From the IMG/VR virus record IMGVR_UViG_3300003690_000096, positions 1 through 27,929 of that record: 27,929 nt of DNA; one strand, 5' to 3'. Below the pieces are notes generated by a model. The model ran no database searches. It saw only the letters and a list, made by a program, of their open reading frames with translations, and was not told the origin of the DNA. Position 1 is the first letter of the stretch, and each line of letters begins with the position of its first letter. The stretch is from a virus. The position numbers and the translations under genes were made by a program. This document shows, piece by piece, positions 22,281 to 27,929 of this stretch.

Positions 22281-22335
22281 CCCAACGAATACGGGCCTAA
22301 AATAATCTTATTTATTTTGCGAATATCCTTGACAT
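22281..22335 (+). repeat. 55-bp direct repeat, right copy
   Basis: Matches 14063-14117 at 50 of 55 positions with no gaps. Like the left copy it ends in a TTGACAT -35 box. The 8218-bp spacing exactly brackets the accessory operon. Confidence 0.85.
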
Positions 22336-22357
22336 TGTAGGACGCTGGACGTACAAT
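22329..22357 (+). promoter_or_regulatory. Promoter P3
   Basis: TTGACA (22329-22334), 17-nt spacer, TACAAT (22352-22357). The spacer begins with TTGTAGGACG, holding TGTAGGAC at 22336-22343, and has a second GGAC further on (CTGGACG). The AT-rich UP-like run precedes it. It drives the small gene at 22394. Confidence 0.8.
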
Positions 22358-22393
22358 CAGTTTAGGAATTGACGAGAACTGAGGAGAAACAAA

Positions 22394-22609
22394 ATGCTAA
22401 CCATGACACAGACGATGACCCGCGACGAAGCAGAGCATTTCTACACGTGGCTGGAGAACACGGTGGACATGGAAGATCAGCATGAGATCGAGCAACGCGT
22501 CCATCAGTTGATGCGCGCGAAGGGATTCCTGCGTGGGCTGGATTTATCGCGAGCGATCAAGGTTGCACACGACGAGTTGCGCTACACACTTTTACTGAGA
22601 GGGCGCTAG
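22394..22609 (+). CDS. Small hypothetical acidic/helical protein
   Basis: A 71-residue protein starting at ATG 22394 with a GAGGAG ribosome binding site, about 30 nt after the predicted P3 transcription start. It is helical with EHFYTWLENTVDMEDQHEIE and a C-terminal basic part (RAIKVAHDELRYTLLLRGR). It is the only gene between P3 and the convergent leftward block and is probably expressed early or strongly. Its stop codon overlaps the stop of the opposing gene. No family was recognised; it could be a small regulator or host-takeover protein. Confidence 0.7.
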   Translation: MLTMTQTMTRDEAEHFYTWLENTVDMEDQHEIEQRVHQLMRAKGFLRGLDLSRAIKVAHDELRYTLLLRGR

Positions 22610-22836
22610 GTGCGACGGTAGCCGCCTGCGTCAATACTGGAGAACACGCCGCGCACGGTGCCGGTGCCGGGATCGAACTTGACCGTGATCTGCACACCGC
22701 GCAAATCAGGCAAGCTGTCGAGGACAGCAGACCGCAGGTGCAACTCGTTCACAACCGCGCGCGCGATCAGATGCGAGGTGGTTGCCGTAGGCGTTGGCAC
22801 AGGTTCGGAGTCAAGCCCGCAAGATCGGAGATTCAT
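22606..22836 (-). CDS. Small hypothetical protein, last gene of the right-hand leftward block
   Basis: A 76-residue protein with an ATGA overlap to the upstream Rossmann-like gene, so translational coupling is likely. The C-terminal half (SLPDLRGVQITVKFDPGTGT) looks beta-rich. It ends tail-to-tail with the plus-strand gene at 22394-22609, with the two stop codons overlapping. No family is recognised. There is no intergenic terminator at this convergent junction, so transcripts from both sides would read into each other. Confidence 0.65.
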   Translation of the reverse strand: MNLRSCGLDSEPVPTPTATTSHLIARAVVNELHLRSAVLDSLPDLRGVQITVKFDPGTGTVRGVFSSIDAGGYRRT

Positions 22837-23438
22837 TCCGCGACTACGCGACCGATCAGGGAACCCACGTAATCCTTCACCACGTTGGCTTCGGACCAGT
22901 AGTCAAAACCGTACCGCGCCCAATGTGACGCCACGTGATCACCATGCGGGATGGTGACCGTCATCCCGCGCCCCTCAACGTAGCCCAGCCACCACTCCAC
23001 GCAGGCGCGCTCGACCGTCGCTTCGCGTTGGGTGCCGTAGACAAGTTCCAACCCATGCACCGCGATCTCGTCAAAGCCTTCGTCAAGCGCCAGCGCAATT
23101 TGGTACGCGAAGGTACAAGAAAAATAATCACGGTAGCGTTCCGCTAACTCGTCCACCGGAAACACCACCGCCTGCGGATTTTCTGGGAACGGCTCCGTCG
23201 TGTAGATCGGCAACGGACACTCACGCAACCAGATCATGTCCTGCGGATCTTGGATGTCTGTCGTCGGCGGGTGGAGTTCAAACCACCGGTCAGCGCGCAG
23301 CCGGTCCTGGGAATCGCGCATGGCGTTCCAGAAATTGTTGATGCCCCAAATCTCCCACGCCTCGTCGTCCCACGGCAACAACCTCAGTGACTTCCCAGCC
23401 CCACAGATTGCCACCTTCCTGCGACGTGGTGACGCCAT
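22833..23438 (-). CDS. Phage Rossmann-like protein (DUF115/Maf-like core), short form
   Basis: A 201-residue protein paralogous to the one at 8333-9280. The shared pattern is KVAI-x-G-x, then a WDDEAWEIWGINNFW segment, then a YFSCTFAYQIALALDEGFDE stretch and IAVHGLELVYGTQREA. The longer protein reads VWTLNQIY, YFTSTVAFEVGLAMLEGF and IALFGIDLIVGTEYS at these places. It lacks the extended C-terminal helices. ATG 23438 is chosen because GGGGGAAAGG precedes it; the frame is also open to a GTG at 23513, which would overlap the previous gene. Fold suggests nucleotide or sugar-nucleotide binding; activity is unknown. Confidence 0.75.
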   Translation of the reverse strand: MASPRRRKVAICGAGKSLRLLPWDDEAWEIWGINNFWNAMRDSQDRLRADRWFELHPPTTDIQDPQDMIWLRECPLPIYTTEPFPENPQAVVFPVDELAERYRDYFSCTFAYQIALALDEGFDEIAVHGLELVYGTQREATVERACVEWWLGYVEGRGMTVTIPHGDHVASHWARYGFDYWSEANVVKDYVGSLIGRVVAE

Positions 23439-23505
23439 GCAGACCTTTCCCCCTCGGATGGACGCGCGCGCGTTGTGAGGGCTGAGGACGAACGGGCGAA
23501 CCGGT

Positions 23506-23859
23506 TTACTCACTGGCGTGTTTCGCCTGGATGTCAGCGACGACAGCGCCGAGTTTGGCGTGAGCGTTTCGCAACGCTACTTCCAGATCGATGATTGACC
23601 CCACCGCTTCGGCCACCATCGGATTGGAAACTAAATCCTTGGCTGTGGCATCCTCGGCGACGACAAGGAGATTGCCAACGAGGTCTATCGCACGTTGGCG
23701 TTTCGCGGCACCGTGTCTGTTCAGCACGAAGTTCTCCACGATGACCACGGACGAGGATACCGCTTTGAGAATCGCAGCCACTGGACCGCCAACCAGCGGC
23801 ACGATGATCGGCGAGATGCTCGTCAACAAACCGGCAACTGCTCCCCAACTGATGCCCAT
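23506..23859 (-). CDS. Membrane-associated hypothetical protein (holin-like candidate)
   Basis: A 117-residue protein starting at ATG 23859 with GGGGAG upstream. The N-terminal about 45 residues (AVAGLLTSISPIIVPLVGGP, then VAAILKAVSSSVVIVENFVL) form one or two hydrophobic segments. The rest is helical and soluble (NLLVVAEDATAKDLV, then DLEVALRNAHAKLGAVVADI). The frame is open further upstream to 23988, but that region covers the preceding gene and lacks a ribosome binding site. Together with the membrane protein just upstream it resembles a phage lysis pair, though no endolysin is present nearby. Confidence 0.65.
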   Translation of the reverse strand: MGISWGAVAGLLTSISPIIVPLVGGPVAAILKAVSSSVVIVENFVLNRHGAAKRQRAIDLVGNLLVVAEDATAKDLVSNPMVAEAVGSIIDLEVALRNAHAKLGAVVADIQAKHASE

Positions 23860-23875
23860 AATGTTGTCTCCCCTT

Positions 23876-24100
23876 CTAGGTTGGCCGTCGGCGTTGATAC
23901 TCAGACCATCCGCCGAGAGCAAGAAACGTGAGGATGTCATGACCGGCCTCATCGTTCCAAACCAAGTCGTAGTTGTTGCTAGTAGCATAAGTCAACACCA
24001 CGATGAAGACAAGCAGGACACCTAGCCGCACAACGGTGCCAAGCATATCCCAGATGGGATGCTTCGGGTCTGCAAGCGTGGATGACAGTGAGCGGATCAT
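23876..24100 (-). CDS. Single-span membrane protein (holin-like candidate)
   Basis: A 74-residue protein starting at ATG 24100, 3 nt after the upstream stop. Residues of about 20-42 (GTVVRLGVLLVFIVVLTYAT) form a clear transmembrane helix, flanked by a charged N-terminus (DPKHPIWD) and a soluble C-terminal part ending in Arg residues (GGWSEYQRRRPT). Size and single span fit small holins or other phage membrane proteins. It is followed 16 nt later by another hydrophobic protein gene. Confidence 0.65.
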   Translation of the reverse strand: MIRSLSSTLADPKHPIWDMLGTVVRLGVLLVFIVVLTYATSNNYDLVWNDEAGHDILTFLALGGWSEYQRRRPT

Positions 24101-24103
24101 GAC

Positions 24104-24337
24104 CTACATGATCATCTTCGACTGGCTAGCAATCCAACGTCCCTGTGGCAGTTTACTCGCGGACGCCACCGCATACGCCTCAATCAGCCGGTCAAGAAAA
24201 TCAAACGCCTCGGGGGTGGTCAACCCGGTTCGACTTGCGGCCCACGCGACAGCGCGCTGATACTGCTCATAGCCCTCGGCATTCCGGCGAGACTTCTTCC
24301 AGAAGACGTTCGCCTCATTAGCCTTGAACCAGTTCAT
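24104..24337 (-). CDS. Small hypothetical helical protein
   Basis: A 77-residue protein with an AAAGG ribosome binding site ahead of ATG 24337. It is helical and aromatic-rich (MNWFKANEANVFWKKSRRNA, then EAFDFLDRLIEAYAVASASK). It is the first gene after the portal-MuF gene, about 107 nt downstream, a gap that contains two copies of CCGTGAGCC (24415-24439 region) but no clear terminator. No family was recognised. The position suggests co-transcription with the portal gene. Confidence 0.65.
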   Translation of the reverse strand: MNWFKANEANVFWKKSRRNAEGYEQYQRAVAWAASRTGLTTPEAFDFLDRLIEAYAVASASKLPQGRWIASQSKMIM

Positions 24338-24444
24338 GCGCTCAACCTTTCACCAGGAACAAGGACGACTCACGGCGCGTACCCTTTTCGGCGAGATGCG
24401 TGTCCGCGCTTCACCGTGAGCCGTGGTCCGTGAGCCGACATTGT

Positions 24445-26796
24445 TCAACCCTTCACCAGACTGACGCGGCATCGACAGTTCGGGTGCATGGGTGGGTTGC
24501 GCTTCCCGTTGGAGAAGACCGCCGTAAACTTCACCGGTGGTTGTGAAGCAATGAGAAGACAAATGGGGCACACATCAAACCCTGCCGTCACCAACGTGCG
24601 CTTCATCTGTGCCGTATTCAGCAGCCCTGACTTCTTCGCCAATCCCCACAACGCATCCTGCCCTTCGTTGGCTGCAAGGGCTAACTCGGTGCGACCAATC
24701 AGATGCGCGCGCACCCGTCGCAGCGACGCGCCATACCTGCTCATCGCACTCTCAACTCGCCGCATGGCACCAACCGTGTCTAGGATGTCCCCGCGCGCCG
24801 TCAGTCGCTCCGCGTAGTTGGCTACGGCTTTGGCCTGTGATCTGGTCAAGCCTATCGCCACCTTGATGCGGAACGCCGTCACCTTGACACTCCACCCCTC
24901 CCGAAGTGACCGGTCAATGATGGTCTGTAGACCTTCCCTAGTGGTCAGCGAAAGCCCAGCGATCAGTTCGGCGGCTCGACGCTGTGACCATGCCTGTGCC
25001 TCGGGATGCACCTGACTGAAAAGGTCGAGACTTCCTGCCTTCGCGAGATGCTTTTCAAGCGTCACGTCAATGTCATCAGCCGCAAGTTCAGCGCCTGTCA
25101 TCCACGCACGAACGTAGGGCTTCAGCATCCCGGCTTCAAGCGACTGGAACCACTCACTCAACCCCACCAACTCAGCCACCGCGTTCGCGGTTAGGCTGCG
25201 CTCAATGACACGCTCGATGTCTTCAGCCGTCGCCCTCGCATTCAACGCATCCAGTTCCTCACGCAAGTACTTGAACACGGCGGGTTCTTGTTTGGCGATC
25301 TCAACCGTGAGGTCGGGCAGCTTGTCATCAACGCTGAGGATCTTCCCGATCTCGTCAACCGCATCCTGGTCTTCGGCTTCCTCGCAAATGTCCTGCGCTT
25401 CGCCCCACGTCTCGATAGACAGCCGTTCAGGTGTCCCTGCCGGTGAACCTGGAACCGGCGCAGGCGCAACAAAGGGCGACGGCATCTCGATCAGGTTGTT
25501 CGGAATGAGGTGTGACGAACCAAGACCATCCGGCAACTGCTCCTGACCTTGCAACGTGCGCCACTCGTCCACGGACATGGCATAGGGCGCAGCCTTCGCC
25601 GCCTCCAGCATGAACACCCTGTCCTCTTGGATCGGGGACACGTAGTCAATCATCAACCGGTCATCGTATTCGGGAATCAGCCGCTCCTGTAGCTGCGACC
25701 GCAGGAACTCCAAACGCGGTGTCACCACCCACCTGGAAAACAGGAAGTCAGCCGAGTCAATCGTCGCCCTATTGCTGTTCGTCAAGATGCCCAACAACTC
25801 GGGCGGGATGCCAAACATCTGCACCACCATATCGCGCTGTTGCTTGCGTAGCTCGACCATCTGCAACTCGCGCAAGTTCTGACTCACCTCATGGACGCCG
25901 ATCTCCTTGCCCACGAAGAACGGCTTGAACGCGCGCCAGAATCCCTGGTGTCCATCCAGCCAGCGTTCCTCCAGTCGCCGCACTTGATCCTGTGCAAGTC
26001 CTGGGTCATGCGGACCTTGCTGCTTCGGCCAGATTAGTAAGTCGGGCCGCGCGCGATTGAAGAACAACTGCCGCGTGTGCTTCGCGGCATACTCGTCCGT
26101 TTCTAACTCATCGGACAACGCACGCCCCATCCCAGACCCGCGTCCATACGGGTTGGTTGGATCAGGCTCGGCCATCCACAGAATCTCGGACTCAGGAATC
26201 TGTCCTTGCCATCCACGAAACGAAACGCGATAGCTGCGGCTAGACGGCGTAGGCGTAGACAACACCCAGTTCGATGGCAACGGCCAGAACCCAATCGGTG
26301 CGCCTAATCCATTCCGCTCCTTCAGCCAGAACGCCTCGCCGACAAGATCCAAATGGATCTGCGTGACCTTGAACAACGCCTGCCCGATCATGTAGGAGTT
26401 TGCACCGCTCAACGCCGTAAGCAAAATGTGATCTTCAACCGGCTCCAGATCATTCCCAACCGCCTTCGCCAACATCCTGCTCCGCACAGCCTTATCGCTG
26501 CACCGCTGGTACTTCCGCACGTCACGTAGCTTGCGTGACACCGGCGCATACAGCCGCCAATCCGTAGCCGATGATGCTACCGCCGTGGCGACTCGCTGCG
26601 AGACAGCACGCAGCCACGGCATGGAATTGTAGGCTTCAAGAATATTTGAATCACCACGTCCAGGGGCTGGACCGGATGCACTTGGGAAGATGCCACCAAG
26701 CAGCCCATGCGTTTCCTGCAAAGACTGCTCGCTGAAAATGCCCTTGACAGCTTTCGCGGCCACAACGAATCGCTCGCGCAAGCTCATCTCAGGCAT
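24445..26796 (-). CDS. Portal protein fused to MuF-like head morphogenesis domain
   Basis: A 783-residue protein. Residues of about 40-430 form an HK97-type portal: NSMPWLRAVSQRVATAVASS, YMIGQALFKVTQIHLDLVGE, FWPLPSNWVL, SEILWMAEPDP and QMFGIPPELLGILTNSNRAT (the conserved wing-stem motif). A Pro/Ala-rich linker at about 445-475 follows. The C-terminal 300 residues carry a MuF-like region with LIGRTELALAANEGQDALWG and the end signature CPICL then NPPMHPNCRCRVSLV, typical of phage MuF_C domains that assemble inside the head. Separate portal and MuF genes are more usual, so this is a natural fusion. Start ATG 26796 (or 26787) has a weak ribosome binding site. Confidence 0.92.
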   Translation of the reverse strand: MPEMSLRERFVVAAKAVKGIFSEQSLQETHGLLGGIFPSASGPAPGRGDSNILEAYNSMPWLRAVSQRVATAVASSATDWRLYAPVSRKLRDVRKYQRCSDKAVRSRMLAKAVGNDLEPVEDHILLTALSGANSYMIGQALFKVTQIHLDLVGEAFWLKERNGLGAPIGFWPLPSNWVLSTPTPSSRSYRVSFRGWQGQIPESEILWMAEPDPTNPYGRGSGMGRALSDELETDEYAAKHTRQLFFNRARPDLLIWPKQQGPHDPGLAQDQVRRLEERWLDGHQGFWRAFKPFFVGKEIGVHEVSQNLRELQMVELRKQQRDMVVQMFGIPPELLGILTNSNRATIDSADFLFSRWVVTPRLEFLRSQLQERLIPEYDDRLMIDYVSPIQEDRVFMLEAAKAAPYAMSVDEWRTLQGQEQLPDGLGSSHLIPNNLIEMPSPFVAPAPVPGSPAGTPERLSIETWGEAQDICEEAEDQDAVDEIGKILSVDDKLPDLTVEIAKQEPAVFKYLREELDALNARATAEDIERVIERSLTANAVAELVGLSEWFQSLEAGMLKPYVRAWMTGAELAADDIDVTLEKHLAKAGSLDLFSQVHPEAQAWSQRRAAELIAGLSLTTREGLQTIIDRSLREGWSVKVTAFRIKVAIGLTRSQAKAVANYAERLTARGDILDTVGAMRRVESAMSRYGASLRRVRAHLIGRTELALAANEGQDALWGLAKKSGLLNTAQMKRTLVTAGFDVCPICLLIASQPPVKFTAVFSNGKRNPPMHPNCRCRVSLVKG

Positions 26797-26855
26797 GACG
26801 CTGCACTATGGCACGAATGAAGAAAAAAATAAAGTGCAGGATCTGAACTATTCGC

Positions 26856-26884
26856 TTGACATTGTAGGACATGTCTGATACGAT
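26856..26884 (+). promoter_or_regulatory. Promoter P4
   Basis: TTGACA (26856-26861), 17-nt spacer, TACGAT (26879-26884). TGTAGGAC occupies 26863-26870, at the same distance from the -35 as in P3. An A-rich run (AAAAAAATAAAG) lies upstream. It is divergent from the portal gene and directs a small plus-strand gene. Confidence 0.7.
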
Positions 26885-26953
26885 CCTCACATGGTCAACG
26901 GCGAAGACAATGCAGACGCGGCAATTCAGCCGCCAGTGACGCTGGAGGGCGTT

Positions 26954-27163
26954 ATGACCGAATCAACTTTTTCGCTGCGTGACCTGGACCCTGGCGTGCA
27001 ATTCCAGATCATCCAGCGCGCCGACGAACTGCTCATCGGGATGGGCGGTTTAGTCACCAAGGCCGAGGCCGTTGCACGGGCCAGGGCCGAAATCGCGCGC
27101 GGCGTTCCGCGCATGGAATCCCGCAGCATGTTCAAGCGGGTTAAGATCCAGGGAGGCGGGTAG
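26954..27163 (+). CDS. Small hypothetical protein downstream of P4
   Basis: A 69-residue protein starting at ATG 26954, chosen for the GGAGGG ribosome binding site at 26944-26949. The frame is also open to an ATG at 26891, which would coincide with the predicted transcription start and be leaderless, adding 21 residues. The protein is helical: FSLRDLDPGVQFQIIQRADE, then LVTKAEAVARARAEIARGVP, with a basic end (FKRVKIQGGG). No family is recognised. A small DNA- or protein-binding regulator is possible. Confidence 0.65.
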   Translation: MTESTFSLRDLDPGVQFQIIQRADELLIGMGGLVTKAEAVARARAEIARGVPRMESRSMFKRVKIQGGG

Positions 27164-27302
27164 AGTATGCCGTAATCAACACAGTGGCCGACCGCGAGAT
27201 GGTCACATGCCGTAGCTGGACCCCGCGCGGGGGGATGCACTGGATGGGCAGGACTCAACCAAGTTCACCTGCCCCTTCGCTAAACTTTCGCCCCCGACCG
27301 AC

Positions 27303-27366
27303 GACGAATCCGGCGCATCGGAAGATAAAACTCCGACGAATCCGGCGCATCGGAAGATAAAACTCC
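27303..27366. repeat. 32-bp perfect tandem duplication
   Basis: Two identical 32-bp units (27303-27334 and 27335-27366), each beginning GACGAATCCGGCGCATCGG and ending in AAGATAAAACTCC. No spacer separates them. Confidence 0.92.
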
Positions 27367-27488
27367 TCATGGACGCGCAGGGAGAGTCGGATCGCGCGCG
27401 TCGGTCGCGACCTGTCGTCGGCGACTTTCGCTTTTTCTTCGCCCTTGCGACGCGTCGCGCGACCGGCGACACCGGACGACTGGGACAA

Positions 27489-27617
27489 AATTCGCCGACC
27501 GCGACACGAGGCTGGCCGACGACTGACCAGTCGAGAAATGGACACCCCTATAAACATTGACGTTTCTGAAATGGGAATCGCCGACTGGCACGACCGGCGT
27601 GTCGCGTCGGGATCGCC
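27489..27617. repeat. Long degenerate direct repeat, copy 1
   Basis: Contains AATTCGCCGAC, CGACACGAGGC, the strictly conserved CTATAAACATTGACGTT core (within 27544-27564) and GACCGGCGTGTCG. The same elements appear in the same order in copy 2, 242 bp to the right. Confidence 0.75.
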
Positions 27618-27730
27618 GACTGCTCCGGGGTCCGTGCTGGCAGCGCAGAATCAGTGCAACGCATCTCGCGTCCAGTTCCAGTTTCCCCATCGCGTTGACC
27701 GCACGGCTTCATCCCCAAGTCGCACCCCGG

Positions 27731-27855
27731 AATTCGCCGACGCCGACACGAGGCCAGCCGCCGACTGGGCCGTCGGGAAACGCCAACCCCTATAAACATT
27801 GACGTTGTTGAAATCCGCGCGCGCCGACGGGCCGACCGGCGTGTCGGTCGCCGGG
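27731..27855. repeat. Long degenerate direct repeat, copy 2
   Basis: Same order of elements as copy 1: AATTCGCCGAC, CGACACGAGGC, the conserved CTATAAACATTGACGTT core (within 27786-27806) and GACCGGCGTGTCG. The sequences between the cores have diverged. Confidence 0.75.
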
Positions 27856-27929
27856 GCAGTCGCATCGGAACCCCCACTCCGTCACGTCAGTGCTAGACCG
27901 CTGACTCAACGCGAGCCTCATTGATGGGT

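Larger units (their letters stand above)
27164..27929. other. Repeat-rich region without convincing genes
   Basis: 766 bp with only Arg/Pro/Ser-rich short frames on both strands, which look like chance frames in GC-rich repeats. It contains the perfect palindrome CCCCGCGCGGGG (27221-27232), a 32-bp tandem repeat, two long degenerate direct repeats and many GCCGAC/GTCGG motifs. It may be a replication, packaging or regulatory locus upstream of terminase genes expected beyond the window. Confidence 0.6.

Noticed and set aside
24350-24571. 73-residue minus-strand frame over the portal 3' end
   Set aside because: It overlaps the conserved MuF C-terminal signature in another frame and has no recognisable features.
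27303-27366. CRISPR-like repeat
   Set aside because: Only two units exist and they abut with no spacer.
27255-27877. Arg-rich frames on both strands in the repeat region
   Set aside because: Frames on both strands are equally long and Arg/Pro/Ser-rich, as expected from GC-rich repeats; no ribosome binding sites or domain patterns.

Overview
The window is part of a tailed double-stranded DNA bacteriophage genome (or a prophage) with siphovirus-type, HK97-like architecture. The evidence is a leftward run of head and tail genes in canonical order, ending in a 1388-residue tape-measure gene and the start of a further tail gene. No sheath gene is present, so a long non-contractile tail is inferred. 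No terminase, integrase, polymerase, endolysin, tRNA or rRNA gene is visible. The host cannot be named from sequence alone; the promoters that can be read are sigma70-like and base composition is moderately GC-rich.

Layout. (1) 1-9280, minus strand: tail and connector genes, read right to left. They are a Rossmann-like protein, head-tail connector, head closure, HK97 gp10-like, tail terminator, two tandem tail-tube-like paralogues (the first split between two frames), a small tail protein, the tail assembly chaperone with an A9 slippery site, the tape measure, a small ORF and a partial distal tail gene. (2) 9351-13273, minus strand: protease, major capsid protein and a Ser/Thr/Gly-rich virion protein, closed by a strong terminator at 9351-9399. 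(3) 13274-14193: a 0.9-kb gene-poor control region with a leftward promoter and terminator, short direct repeats and five consecutive inverted repeats. (4) 14111-22258, plus strand: a tightly overlapping operon of accessory genes. It holds two acetyltransferase-like proteins, a SpsF-like cytidylyltransferase, a GSA-type aminotransferase, two ParB-like proteins, a methyltransferase and an IbrA-like PAPS-reductase-family protein. (5) 22281-22609: a second copy of the operon's promoter region with a small gene. (6) 22606-26796, minus strand: a portal-MuF fusion followed by small genes, including holin-like candidates and a second Rossmann-like paralogue. (7) 26856-27929: a fourth related promoter with a small gene, then a repeat-rich non-coding region.

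How it fits together. The leftward genes build the virion. The rightward operon is inserted between the portal module and the protease/capsid module, in opposite orientation, and is flanked by 55-bp direct repeats (50/55 identical, 8218 bp apart). Four rightward promoters carry the same octamer TGTAGGAC (or its complement) between -35 and -10, which suggests one phage regulon controlled by one DNA-binding protein. The operon combines genes typical of surface-glycan (CMP-sugar) pathways with an IbrA/IbrB-like pair plus methyltransferase. It is the best candidate here for an undescribed modification or host-interaction system, but its substrate cannot be read from sequence.
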